DNA of 42,275 bases. Source: Acidimicrobiales bacterium (GTDB taxonomy: Bacteria > Actinomycetota > Acidimicrobiia > Acidimicrobiales > MedAcidi-G1). The stretch lies in the NCBI GenBank assembly GCA_029242745.1, contig JAQWTI010000042.1:1-42275 (forward strand), written 5' to 3'. Within the stretch, counting starts at the first letter, position 1, and each line of letters starts with the position of its first letter. This document shows, in pieces, positions 1 to 8,512 of this stretch. The position numbers were made by a program, and so were the translations under genes. The notes beneath the pieces were generated by a model. The model was given only the letters and a program-made list of their open reading frames with translations, was not told where the DNA came from and searched no databases.

Positions 1-1
1 G

Positions 2-169
2 CGCAAGTTGCTGCCGTTGGTTACACCGTCCATTCTGGACATTTCGTTCCTTCAGGTCGATCAGACCGATGGTGACGGTTCAGAAGCCCACGTTGTCGAG
101 TTGGCAACGAGTTGGATGACCGACAACGCCGACCACGTCAAAGCGTGGATCGCCGAAGCGGCCGGTTGA
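2..169 (+). CDS. Substrate-binding protein of a glycine-betaine-type ABC transporter, C-terminal fragment
   Basis: Only the last 55 codons lie in the window, in a frame starting at base 2 and ending at TGA 167-169. The end of the protein reads ...LATSWMTDNADHVKAW, which resembles the C-terminal helix of OpuAC/ProX-type glycine betaine or proline-betaine binding proteins (a motif of the form W-x(2)-N-x(2)-V-x-x-W). If so, it would be an extracytoplasmic ligand-binding lipoprotein. The next gene is a permease of the different polar amino-acid (HisM) type and lies beyond a strong hairpin, so this fragment more likely ends an upstream operon than serves that permease. Family assignment rests on the tail alone. 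Confidence 0.5.
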   Translation, partial: RKLLPLVTPSILDISFLQVDQTDGDGSEAHVVELATSWMTDNADHVKAWIAEAAG

Positions 170-230
170 TTCAACTGAATCGCTGAACTGGTTTCCTGTT
201 CCCCGAGAGGGGGACGAGGACCGGTAGTAA

Positions 231-261
231 GAGGGGCCGGGGCCAAAGGCCCCGGCCCCTC
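231..261 (+). terminator. Perfect 14-bp GC-rich inverted repeat, probable terminator
   Basis: Bases 231-244 and 248-261 are exact reverse complements (almost pure G and C) separated by the triloop AAA. The repeat lies 62 bases after the stop of the binding-protein fragment and about 100 bases before the next start. There is no T-tract after it, which is common for actinobacterial terminators. The symmetry would let it act in either direction, but there is no convergent gene here. Confidence 0.7.
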
Positions 262-360
262 TCCGTCAACAACATGGTCCCCCATGCGACAGCAAACTCA
301 CATAACAGGTAAAGTCCAGCGTCTTGCAATGGAGCAGGAGTTCAAGGTGAGGATCACCAG

Positions 361-1188
361 ATGAGCGAGTTCCGATCAACTCCCGATGGACGAATAACCG
401 ACGAGCGTCCGTGGTGGGATGTTTTCCCCTGGTGGTCGTTAATCATCGTCACATTGCTTGCCTGGATGGGCTGGCAGATCATCGACAGTCCTGATTACCG
501 ACTCGCTTGGGAAAGAATAATCCCGGGACTAGCACTAACACTGCAGTCAACTGTCTACGCGTTCGGCATCTCACTATTCATCGCGCTACTAGCCGGCACC
601 GGACAAATGTCCCGCAACGTAGTAATTCGAAATCTCGCGCGCACCTACGTTGAATTCGTCCGAGGCATACCGATGCTTCCCCTAATCTTCACGGTGGCGC
701 TGATTGTTGTACCTGAACTTACTGAGTTGCTGAATGCCCGGCTGACTAAGTGGTTTGACTGGGAGTTCAAACTCTCGTTCCAGATGCGGGCAACTGTGAC
801 CTTGGCAGTCATCTACGGCGCCTACATGGCCGAAATCTTCAGAGGCGGAATCCAATCCATTCCTCCGGGGCAGAGCGAAGCGGGGCGGTCACTGGGCCTC
901 AGTCGGCGCCAGACAATGAAGTCAGTGGTTCTCCCTCAGGCCATGCGAGCGATCATCCCACCGATGGGGAACGACTTCATTGCCATCCTCAAAGACACTT
1001 CCCTACTCTCAGTCCTAGGTGCCCTTGAAATCACACAAAGGGCCCGCCAATTCTCCGCTAGCACGTTTAAGTTTCGGGAGGGATACTTCGTCTCGGCCTT
1101 CATCTACCTTGTACTCACCCTCAGCCTCTCAGTCCTCCTGGGTGTCTTAGAAAGACGTATGACCCGAGACCGAGAGGGTGAAAGATGA
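361..1188 (+). CDS. Polar amino-acid ABC transporter permease (HisM/GlnP type)
   Basis: Integral membrane subunit of an amino-acid importer, 275 residues, a little longer than the usual 220-250 because of an N-terminal extension before the first hydrophobic segment (about residues 24-42). Further membrane segments are near 55-80, 100-118, 145-160 and 240-262. The cytoplasmic EAA loop that docks on the ATPase is clear around residues 175-200 ([14 protein letters not shown], then [17 protein letters not shown]). ATG 361 has an AGGTGAGG Shine-Dalgarno at 344-351. The stop overlaps the next start as ATGA, so the ATPase is translationally coupled. Substrate specificity cannot be read from the sequence, and no matching binding protein is visible in the window. 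Confidence 0.9.
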   Translation: MSEFRSTPDGRITDERPWWDVFPWWSLIIVTLLAWMGWQIIDSPDYRLAWERIIPGLALTLQSTVYAFGISLFIALLAGTGQMSRNVVIRNLARTYVEFVRGIPMLPLIFTVALIVVPELTELLNARLTKWFDWEFKLSFQMRATVTLAVIYGAYMAEIFRGGIQSIPPGQSEAGRSLGLSRRQTMKSVVLPQAMRAIIPPMGNDFIAILKDTSLLSVLGALEITQRARQFSASTFKFREGYFVSAFIYLVLTLSLSVLLGVLERRMTRDREGER

Positions 1189-1952
1189 CGACAGTCGTGC
1201 CAGGCTCTGATCGCTCTAAACCCATGATTTCCCTCAAAGGGGTGTCGAAGACGTTCGGCCGGAACATCCGCGCCGTAATCGACATCGACCTAGATGTAGC
1301 TGAGGGTGAGGTAGTGGTCATCGTAGGTCCCAGCGGCTCAGGCAAATCGACCGTTCTGCGCTGCATCAACCTATTGGAAGTCCCGACAGCAGGAACCGTT
1401 ATGGTTGACGGCTTCGATATGACGTCTTCAGACACCAACCTTGACCAGGTACGAGCCGAGGTTGGCATGGTGTTCCAACAGTTCAACCTCTTTCCACATC
1501 TCAAGGCAATCGAGAACATCACTCTCGCTCAGCGAAAGGTGCGTAATCGATCCCAAGAAGAAGCCACTGACGTCGCGATGCGTCAACTCACACGCGTTGG
1601 AATCCCAGAAAAAGCAGATTCCTACCCCCGTCAATTGTCGGGTGGACAGCAGCAGAGGGTCGCCATAGCGAGGTCGCTGGCAATGGACCCCAAGGTAATG
1701 CTTTTTGACGAGCCGACCTCGGCGTTAGATCCAGAAATGGTTAAGGAAGTCTTAGACGTGATGCTCGGTCTCGCCCACGACGGTATGACCATGGTCGTCG
1801 TAACCCATGAAATGGGCTTCGCCAAGGCTGCCGCTGACCGACTCGTATTTATCGACGAGGGAGAAATCGTGGAAGTCGGACCCCCGGAAGAAGTCTTCGC
1901 ACATCCCACTCAGGAACGCACGCAAGCATTCTTCAACAAGATTCTCCACTAG
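1185..1952 (+). CDS. Polar amino-acid ABC transporter ATP-binding protein (GlnQ type)
   Basis: Cytoplasmic ATPase that drives the permease encoded just upstream; 255 residues, the normal length. Walker A is GPSGSGKST (about residues 48-56), the Q-loop is in [12 protein letters not shown], the signature is [16 protein letters not shown], Walker B with D-loop is [12 protein letters not shown], and the switch histidine is in VVVTHEM. ATG 1185 overlaps the permease stop by four bases. An internal ATG lies about 13 codons in, near where the typical family N-terminus begins, so the first residues could be spurious. The nucleoside transporter ATPase follows after 8 bases, so the two transport systems may share a transcript. 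Confidence 0.95.
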   Translation: MTTVVPGSDRSKPMISLKGVSKTFGRNIRAVIDIDLDVAEGEVVVIVGPSGSGKSTVLRCINLLEVPTAGTVMVDGFDMTSSDTNLDQVRAEVGMVFQQFNLFPHLKAIENITLAQRKVRNRSQEEATDVAMRQLTRVGIPEKADSYPRQLSGGQQQRVAIARSLAMDPKVMLFDEPTSALDPEMVKEVLDVMLGLAHDGMTMVVVTHEMGFAKAAADRLVFIDEGEIVEVGPPEEVFAHPTQERTQAFFNKILH

Positions 1953-1960
1953 GACCGACT

Positions 1961-3514
1961 TTGCAAATGGCTCCTGACTCAACCACTCCGCCAGTGGTGC
2001 AACTATCGGGAATCACAAAGCGCTTTCCTGGCGTGGTAGCCAATGACAGAGTTGACCTACAGGTGGCAAACGGCGAAATTCACGCAGTGGTTGGTGAAAA
2101 TGGAGCCGGCAAGTCAACCTTGATGAAGATCCTCTACGGGATGATTCCTGCAGACGAGGGCCAAATGCTCGTCGGTGGTGCAGAGGTTCGCTTTTCCTCA
2201 CCCTCAGAGGCCATAGATTCCGGGATAGGTATGGTCCACCAGCACTTCATGCTGGCTGATCACCTGACAGTGCTCGAGAACGTGATTCTGGGTGCTGAAC
2301 CTACCAAACGGGGCATCATTGATCGGACGGCCGCCCGTCGCGACTTAGAAGACCTAGGGCGCTCCTACGGCCTTGACCTTGATCCCGAGGATTTTGTCGA
2401 GTCACTTGAGGTTGGTGAACGACAACGAGTCGAGATCATCAAAGTGCTCTACCGCGGAGCAAAGGTCCTCATCTTGGATGAACCAACGTCAGTACTCGTT
2501 CCTCAAGAAGTCGAGAAACTATTCCATAATCTGCGTGAACTAAAGAGTCGTGGGCACACGATTATCTTTATCGACCACAAGCTGGACGAGGTTCTTGCTA
2601 TTGCTGACACCATCACCGTTTTACGTCATGGCCGCACAGTGGCAACCGTGTCGTCGAGTGATGTAACAACGGCCGAATTAGCCGAGTTAATGGTTGGCTC
2701 AGAGTTGCCGAAGCCGTCAACCGAACCTCGGGTACCTGACCCCCATGTCACCCTTTCGGTGCGCTCGGCAACTGTCTTGGGAGATGACGAACGTCCTCTC
2801 GTCGACGCAGTGGATCTCGATGTTTATCGGGGAGAAATACTGGGAGTAGCCGGCGTGGAAGGCAACGGTCAAGGCGAACTCGTCGAAGCCATCCTCGGAC
2901 TTCGAGCGCTGAGTGAAGGTGAACTCTTTCTCGACGGGGAGCAAATAACTCATTGGCCGGTGCGTCGACGACGAGAAGCCGGCCTTGGCTACGTGCCAGA
3001 AGATCGTCACCGCCGGGGGTTGCTACTTGACGCACCGCTTTGGGAAAACGCGATGCTTGGCCATCAAACCCAGCGACCCTTTGCACGCGGAGCCTGGTTG
3101 AATCGTTCAGGGGCACGAGAAGCCACCGCGCAAATTGTGGCTGATTTCGATGTCCGGACACCAGGCGTCGACACAAAAGCACGTGCCCTGTCAGGTGGGA
3201 ATCAACAGAAACTGGTTATCGGTCGAGAACTATCAGCGCAACCACGGATGCTGATAGCTGCCCATCCGACGCGAGGGATCGATGTAGGCGCCCAAGCAGC
3301 AGTTTGGGACGAACTTCGCAAAGCACGTCGTAACGGCATGGCAGTTCTGCTCATATCAGCAGATCTGGAAGAACTGATAGGCCTCGCGGATCGTCTGGTT
3401 GTCATGCTGCGCGGTCGAGTGACAGCCGAAATGGATCCGTCCACTGCTACACCGCGCCTCTTGGGAAGCCACATGACCGGCGCTTCTGCAGACGAACAGG
3501 GCACTAAAGAGTGA
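1961..3514 (+). CDS. Nucleoside-type ABC importer, duplicated ATP-binding protein (YufO/NupA-like)
   Basis: Protein with two ABC cassettes, typical of BmpA-associated nucleoside importers and of the sugar RbsA family. Cassette 1 has Walker A GENGAGKST (about 45-53), a degenerate signature LEVGERQRVEI and Walker B VLILDEPTSVL. Cassette 2 has a degenerate P-loop region GVEGNGQGELVEAI, a canonical signature LSGGNQQKLVIGREL and the family's unusual Walker B region MLIAAHPTRGIDVGA. Assignment to nucleosides rests on the two following permeases and a downstream adenosine deaminase. The start is ambiguous: TTG 1961 is six bases from AGGA 1951-1954, and an in-frame ATG at 1967 is equally reasonable. 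The stop overlaps the next start (GTGA). Confidence 0.9.
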   Translation: MQMAPDSTTPPVVQLSGITKRFPGVVANDRVDLQVANGEIHAVVGENGAGKSTLMKILYGMIPADEGQMLVGGAEVRFSSPSEAIDSGIGMVHQHFMLADHLTVLENVILGAEPTKRGIIDRTAARRDLEDLGRSYGLDLDPEDFVESLEVGERQRVEIIKVLYRGAKVLILDEPTSVLVPQEVEKLFHNLRELKSRGHTIIFIDHKLDEVLAIADTITVLRHGRTVATVSSSDVTTAELAELMVGSELPKPSTEPRVPDPHVTLSVRSATVLGDDERPLVDAVDLDVYRGEILGVAGVEGNGQGELVEAILGLRALSEGELFLDGEQITHWPVRRRREAGLGYVPEDRHRRGLLLDAPLWENAMLGHQTQRPFARGAWLNRSGAREATAQIVADFDVRTPGVDTKARALSGGNQQKLVIGRELSAQPRMLIAAHPTRGIDVGAQAAVWDELRKARRNGMAVLLISADLEELIGLADRLVVMLRGRVTAEMDPSTATPRLLGSHMTGASADEQGTKE

Positions 3515-4638
3515 GTATTCGACGCGTCAGCCTCGCCCTTGCTGCACCTGTATGCGCATTCGTTTTCTCGATAGGCCTGTCCTCACTTGTTCTCTTAGCA
3601 TTTGGTACCAATCCAATGGACGCCTGGTCCGAGATGCTCTCGTACGGGACCCGCCTGGAAACATTCGTTGAAACAGGCAACCGGGCCACGCCTCTGTACC
3701 TCGCGGGGATTGCCGTTGCTATCGGCTTTCGGATGAACCTCTTCAACATCGGCGTCGAAGGCCAGTACGTACTGGCCGCGCTCTTAGCCGCGTCCGTCGG
3801 CGCCGCTGTCGATCTACCACCAGTTCTCCATATTGGTCTCATCATCGCCGTCGCCATGAGCGTTGGTTCAGCCTTCGCCGGGGTGGCCGGCTACCTCAAA
3901 GTCCATCGAGGGGTCCATGAGGTGATCTCCACCATCATGTTGAACGCCGTCGCTCTGGCAGCCGTGGGATTCCTCCTACGCACCTGGCTCCTCGATGAAA
4001 GTGACACCACCCTCAATATCACTACGCCAGAAATTGCACCTTCTGGCTGGTTCCCAAATCTAAACAAACTTGTAGAAGTGTTTACACGAGAGATCAGCCG
4101 GGGTCGAGAACTCTGGGGCTTCATCCTCGTTGCGGCGGTTGTAGGCGTTCTCTTCCATGTCTTCCTCAACCGCACCCGCCCCGGTTACGACCTCCGAGCT
4201 ACCGGCCTCAATCCATTTGCGGCTGCTGCTGGAGGCGTTGATCCCGAGGCCACAGTTGTCCGAACCATGCTGTTGTCAGGTGCTGTCGCCGGCCTCATCG
4301 GTCTCCCCCAAATTCTCGGCGACGCCCATACTTACGACTTGGGATTTGCTCGAGGCCTCGGTTTCACCGGTATCGCTGTAGCACTGGTAGGTCGTAACCA
4401 TCCAGGTGGCGTAGCGGTTGCCGCGCTGCTATTTGGCTGGCTGGACAGCGCAGCACCCATTTTGGATGTCCGGGGCGACGCACCGCGTGAGATTGTTTCG
4501 ATTCTCCAAGGCGTGGTGGTCCTATCCGCTGTAGTCGCCTACGAGGTGGTCAATCGAATCCGACAGTCTGCCGAAGCCCGCGAGGCCGCAGTAGCCAGCC
4601 AACAGTCACTTGAGTCTGTTAGCAGGACCACCACATGA
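3511..4638 (+). CDS. Nucleoside-type ABC importer permease 1 (YufP/NupB-like)
   Basis: Hydrophobic protein of 375 residues in the BPD_transp_2 family (relatives of branched-chain amino-acid and ribose permeases). Diagnostic stretches are AIAVAIGFRMNLFNIGVEGQ near residue 75 and VHEVISTIMLNAVAL near 130, both typical of the larger of the paired nucleoside permeases. The start is GTG 3511 inside the stop of the ATPase gene (GTGA), and the end overlaps the next permease start (ATGA), so the three subunits should be made in concert. The C-terminus after the last membrane span is a polar tail of about 30 residues. No BmpA-type binding protein is encoded in the window. Confidence 0.92.
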   Translation: MSIRRVSLALAAPVCAFVFSIGLSSLVLLAFGTNPMDAWSEMLSYGTRLETFVETGNRATPLYLAGIAVAIGFRMNLFNIGVEGQYVLAALLAASVGAAVDLPPVLHIGLIIAVAMSVGSAFAGVAGYLKVHRGVHEVISTIMLNAVALAAVGFLLRTWLLDESDTTLNITTPEIAPSGWFPNLNKLVEVFTREISRGRELWGFILVAAVVGVLFHVFLNRTRPGYDLRATGLNPFAAAAGGVDPEATVVRTMLLSGAVAGLIGLPQILGDAHTYDLGFARGLGFTGIAVALVGRNHPGGVAVAALLFGWLDSAAPILDVRGDAPREIVSILQGVVVLSAVVAYEVVNRIRQSAEAREAAVASQQSLESVSRTTT

Positions 4639-5888
4639 CGAATCTTTTGAAAACCTCCACCGTGCTGCGCTGGATGCTTGCCGCACTTGGAGTAGTAGTC
4701 GTCCTGTCCGTGGTGCAGGAACTCGCCCGACCAACGACCATTGACCTCATCTCCTCCGGCACCGCTGAATCAACGTTACGCAGAGCCGTGCCCATTCTGC
4801 TGGCTGGTTTGGGTGGGATCTGGGCCGAAAGGGCAGGCGTAGTAAACATCGGCCTCGAAGGGATGATGGTCCTCGGAACATGGTTTGGTGCCTGGGGAGC
4901 ACTCGAGTTTGGCCCCTGGTGGGGACTGGCAATTGGCATAGCAGGCGGTGCCGCAGGTGGTCTGCTTCACGCCGTAGCCACCGTTACCTTCGGTGTCGAC
5001 CACATTGTCTCTGGCGTAGCGGTGAACATCCTCGCACCAGCTCTAGCCCGGTTTCTGTCAGGAGAGGTGTTTTCTGGAAGATCCGGTGGCGGCATAACAC
5101 AGTCGCCCCGGGTCGAATCGGTAGGTAGCCTTGATCTCCCGTTCTTGTCAGGTGGCGACCTGCTCGGATGGGGAACGCCCAACCTGTTTGGCTGGACTGC
5201 CTCCCAAGACTGGCTGCTCGTATCCGATGTAGCAGCCGTCCTGTCCGGCATCACCAGAAGCCTTTCCTGGGCCTCCCTCCTGGCACTTTCCCTAATTCCC
5301 CTCTCTATTTTTATCCTGTGGCGAACTCCCTACGGTCTACGCATCCGCGCTTCCGGTGAACACCCGGTAGGTGCTGACAGCCTTGGGGTATCCGTATACC
5401 GGATGAAATTCACCGCAGTTGTCATCAGTGGGGGTCTAGCTGGTTTCGGTGGAGCATTCATCGCCATCGAACAGACCGGCGTCTACCGGGAAGGTCAAGT
5501 GCAAGGCCGGGGCTTTATCGGGCTAGCTACGGTCATCTTCGGAAACTGGCAACCCGCAGGCGCCTTCCTCGGATCACTGCTTTTCGGATTCGCTGATGCG
5601 TTGCAACTTAGGGATCGTACGGCTGTGCACGCCTTGCTGTTACTGGTGGGAATTGTTCTCATTGGACTAGCTGTCCGAGCTGGAGTGAACAACAAACGTA
5701 GTTCCGCAGCAATGCTCCTTATTACCTCTGCAGTCGTCCTCTGGTGGTACGCAGTTACCGAAGAGGTGGCCAGTGAACTGCCCCCGATTACCCCGCACCT
5801 AGCCACCCTTCTCGTTCTAATTTTTGCCACCAGCCGCCTTCGAATGCCGGCCGCAAACGGACTTCGCTACCGACGCGGCCAGGAGTAA
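4635..5888 (+). CDS. Nucleoside-type ABC importer permease 2 (YufQ/NupC-like)
   Basis: Second membrane subunit, 417 residues, longer than many homologues (about 310) through an extra loop around residues 150-190 and an additional hydrophobic C-terminal region. Family hallmarks are RRAVPILLAGLGGIWAERAGV followed by VVNIGLEGMM and then VDHIVSGVAVNILAPALAR. The late YGLRIRASGEHPVGADSLGV segment is the cytoplasmic coupling loop. The start overlaps the previous stop as ATGA, and the dioxygenase-like gene follows after 7 bases. It is predicted to form a heterodimeric channel with the preceding permease. Confidence 0.92.
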   Translation: MTNLLKTSTVLRWMLAALGVVVVLSVVQELARPTTIDLISSGTAESTLRRAVPILLAGLGGIWAERAGVVNIGLEGMMVLGTWFGAWGALEFGPWWGLAIGIAGGAAGGLLHAVATVTFGVDHIVSGVAVNILAPALARFLSGEVFSGRSGGGITQSPRVESVGSLDLPFLSGGDLLGWGTPNLFGWTASQDWLLVSDVAAVLSGITRSLSWASLLALSLIPLSIFILWRTPYGLRIRASGEHPVGADSLGVSVYRMKFTAVVISGGLAGFGGAFIAIEQTGVYREGQVQGRGFIGLATVIFGNWQPAGAFLGSLLFGFADALQLRDRTAVHALLLLVGIVLIGLAVRAGVNNKRSSAAMLLITSAVVLWWYAVTEEVASELPPITPHLATLLVLIFATSRLRMPAANGLRYRRGQE

Positions 5889-5895
5889 CCTTCAG

Positions 5896-6771
5896 ATGCC
5901 AAGATTTCTGAACGCTGAACAAATCGACCACTGGGAACGATACGGCTACGCAGTACTTAGTGACTTCGTGGCCCCCGCTGTGGTCGGTGCCCTGCGGGCC
6001 CGGGTCGACGAAATTGTGTCCAAGTACGTTGAAGAAGGCGTACCCGACGGAGCGGCCACTGTTTTTTCAACCACTGAACAGACCCACGCTCAAGACACCT
6101 GGTTTCTGGAATCCGCCGACGTGGTTCGCCCGTTTTTTGAGAATGGGGCCTTTGACTCCAATGGCCATCAGGTGGTTCCCATGGAACTGGCGCTGAACAA
6201 ATTAGGGCACGCCATACACGACCTCGACCCAGTGTTTGGACCGTTTTCGCGAAACGATGCTATGGCCGCCTTAGCGGACGACCTGGGTTTCGTTGAGCCT
6301 CTCCTCCTTCAATCCATGGTTATCTTCAAGCCACCGCGAATTGGTAGTGAGGTGGTCTGCCACTGTGACCATTCCTTCCTATGGACTGAACCCCAGACGG
6401 TGGTCGGATTTTGGTTTGCCCTAGACAACGCGACTGTGGAAAACGGTTGCATGTGGGCCATTCCCGGAGGTCACACCAAAGGGCCCCGAACCCGATTCCG
6501 AAAAGTTGGCCATGGCACGACCACCGACCTGATCGACGAGACCCCGTATGACATGGGTGACCTAGTGCCATTAGAGGTAGAAGCGGGAACCTGCATCGCC
6601 TTCCACGGCTGCCTCCCCCACTGGAGCGCTCCCAACACCTCAGATCAACCCCGCCTTGCTTACACGCTCCACCTCATTGACGGTACGGCCGAGTACCTAT
6701 CTGACAATTGGCTGCAGCGCAGTTCCAACCTGCCACTACGCGGGTTCGGACCCCTTCCTGAAGCTAGATAG
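5896..6771 (+). CDS. Phytanoyl-CoA dioxygenase (PhyH) family Fe(II)/2-oxoglutarate oxygenase
   Basis: Predicted non-haem iron oxygenase with a jelly-roll fold, 291 residues. The metal triad is visible: H156 and D158 in VCHCDHSF and the distal histidine H242 in CLPHWSAPN, followed by R253 in QPRLAYTLH, which would bind the 2-oxoglutarate carboxylate. ATG 5896 was chosen because AGGAG lies at 5881-5885; a longer open frame from 5824 would overlap the permease and lacks such a signal. PhyH enzymes hydroxylate varied small molecules. Its place between a nucleoside importer and adenosine deaminase suggests a modified nucleoside or a moiety released from one, but that is inference and the substrate is unknown. 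Confidence 0.87.
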   Translation: MPRFLNAEQIDHWERYGYAVLSDFVAPAVVGALRARVDEIVSKYVEEGVPDGAATVFSTTEQTHAQDTWFLESADVVRPFFENGAFDSNGHQVVPMELALNKLGHAIHDLDPVFGPFSRNDAMAALADDLGFVEPLLLQSMVIFKPPRIGSEVVCHCDHSFLWTEPQTVVGFWFALDNATVENGCMWAIPGGHTKGPRTRFRKVGHGTTTDLIDETPYDMGDLVPLEVEAGTCIAFHGCLPHWSAPNTSDQPRLAYTLHLIDGTAEYLSDNWLQRSSNLPLRGFGPLPEAR

Positions 6772-6815
6772 CCTGATCTATCGCAACCAATGAAATCATC
6801 AGTCCACTGCTCGAC

Positions 6816-7874
6816 TTGGACACCATCCGGGAAGCACCCAAGGTCCTCCTGCACGACCACTTGGATGGGGGCCTACGCCCATCCACGGTCCTCGAATTAG
6901 CCGATGCAGTAGGACACGTGCTGCCCGCAGCCGACGAAGCCGCTCTGTCTGCATGGTTTCATCGTGGTGCCAACCGCCTAGACCTAGGTCTCTACCTTGA
7001 GACCTTTGAACATACTGTCGGCGTCATGCAGACCCCCGAGGCTTGTCACCGGGTAGCTGCGGAATGCGCAGCGGATCTCGCCGCTGACGGCTGCGTGTAC
7101 GCCGAAATCCGCTTCGCCCCCGCACTACTCACCGAACAAGGCATGGTGCTTGATCAAGTACTCGAAGCCGTACTAGCTGGATTTGCCGACGGCTCAATGG
7201 GTACGGGCTTGGTTGTTCGAACGCTGGTGACGGCAATGCGGACCTCAACTGATTCGCGGCAGGTGGCTGAGACGGCGGTCAGGTACCGAGATCGCGGTGT
7301 GGTCGGCTTCGACATCGCCGGTCGAGAGGCTGGCTACCCCCCCACACTGCACCTGGACGCTTTTCAATACCTGCAAAGGGAGAACTTTCACTTCACCATC
7401 CACGCTGGTGAGGCTTTTGGGCCTGCATCGATCTGGGAGGCGTTGCAGTATTGCGGGGCTGAACGCTTAGGTCACGGCGTCCGGATTTTGGACGACATAA
7501 CTACCGACACTGATGGCGAGGTTCGGCTCGGCCGACTGGCCTCCTTTGTTCGGGACCGGCGAATCCCGTTGGAACTCTGCCCGACGTCCAATGTTCATAC
7601 CGGCGCGGCAATCGACATATCTTCACACCCCATCGGGGACCTGAGCCGACTCGGTTTCCGGGTCACAGTCAACACCGATAATCGGCTGATGAGCAATGTT
7701 TCGATGACCTCAGAGATGGCTGCCCTCCAAGATGCCTTCGCCTGGGGGTTGGACGATCTTCGATGGCTGACCATCAATGCCATGAAAAGCGCCTTTCTAG
7801 CCTTCGACGAGCGTTTGGCAATCATCGACAATGTCATCAAACCCGGGTACAGGACCCTTGCGGGGTCGAGTTGA
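6816..7874 (+). CDS. add: Adenosine deaminase
   Basis: Zinc amidohydrolase converting adenosine or deoxyadenosine to inosine or deoxyinosine; 352 residues, normal length. Zinc ligands and catalytic residues are all present: H13 and H15 in [10 protein letters not shown]196 and E199 in HAGE, H220 in LGHGVR, and D288 in VNTDNRLMS. No ATG exists in frame after the upstream stop, so translation starts at TTG 6816 or possibly CTG 6807, with no clear Shine-Dalgarno. The stop overlaps the next ATG (TGATG). It is co-directional with the nucleoside importer, which fits import followed by deamination of purine nucleosides in the cytoplasm. Confidence 0.93.
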   Translation: MDTIREAPKVLLHDHLDGGLRPSTVLELADAVGHVLPAADEAALSAWFHRGANRLDLGLYLETFEHTVGVMQTPEACHRVAAECAADLAADGCVYAEIRFAPALLTEQGMVLDQVLEAVLAGFADGSMGTGLVVRTLVTAMRTSTDSRQVAETAVRYRDRGVVGFDIAGREAGYPPTLHLDAFQYLQRENFHFTIHAGEAFGPASIWEALQYCGAERLGHGVRILDDITTDTDGEVRLGRLASFVRDRRIPLELCPTSNVHTGAAIDISSHPIGDLSRLGFRVTVNTDNRLMSNVSMTSEMAALQDAFAWGLDDLRWLTINAMKSAFLAFDERLAIIDNVIKPGYRTLAGSS

Positions 7875-8512
7875 TGCCCACGCTTTCGGAGGCAGATTCA
7901 CGCACGTTGGTGGCAAAATCTGGTATCACCGTTTCTGAGTGGGCTACCGCTACTGATCCCAACAGCGCAGTCGATGCGTCACGGGCTATGGGTTTTCCGG
8001 TGGCGATAAAACTATGCGGTAACACCATCACCCATAAGACCGAACGCGGCCTCGTGAAACTCTCGCTGACTTCAGACGACGACGTCCGGGTGGCAGCCGA
8101 AACTTTGCTGGCGGCGACCACACCTGACGACGGTGATGTCGAACTACTGGTATCAACCATGGCTAGAGGCGATCGAGAGTTCATCGCCGGGCTGGTCCGG
8201 GACCCACAATTTGGTCCGTGCGTGATGCTGGGCATAGGTGGGGTACTTGCTGAGGTGTTTGCCGATGTGGCCTTTCGACTAGCTCCGCTAGACCGACTAG
8301 ATGCGCATGAACTAATCGAAGATCTGGGCGCCCAAGCGGTACTCGGTTCTTTCCGTGGCCAACCTCCCGTTAATCGCGAGGCGCTTATCGACATCCTCTG
8401 TGCACTAGGTGCGTTGTCCGACGATCCAACTATCGTCTCGATCGACCTGAACCCCTTGATCGTGGTAGACGGTCTTCCGGTGGCCGTTGACGCGCTAGTC
8501 GAGCACACCTGA
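7874..8512 (+). CDS. ATP-grasp subunit of a split ADP-forming acyl-CoA synthetase
   Basis: Protein of 212 residues matching the ATP-grasp_5 domain (beta part) of acetate/acyl-CoA ligases that make acyl-CoA, ADP and phosphate. Typical features are the N-terminal KSGITV, GFPVAIKLCG and HKTERGLVKL segments, a central GDREFIAGLVRDPQFGP stretch, and a C-terminal SIDLNPL motif. ATG 7874 overlaps the adenosine deaminase stop (TGATG); an upstream in-frame extension to 7763 would run inside that gene and has no support. Its stop in turn overlaps the next ATG. In many bacteria this domain is fused to the CoA-binding part; here the two are separate adjacent genes. Confidence 0.88.
   Translation: MPTLSEADSRTLVAKSGITVSEWATATDPNSAVDASRAMGFPVAIKLCGNTITHKTERGLVKLSLTSDDDVRVAAETLLAATTPDDGDVELLVSTMARGDREFIAGLVRDPQFGPCVMLGIGGVLAEVFADVAFRLAPLDRLDAHELIEDLGAQAVLGSFRGQPPVNREALIDILCALGALSDDPTIVSIDLNPLIVVDGLPVAVDALVEHT

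Noticed and set aside
5824-5895. Upstream extension of the PhyH-like protein by 24 residues
   Set aside because: It overlaps the permease C-terminus, has no Shine-Dalgarno, and ATG 5896 has a well-placed AGGAG.
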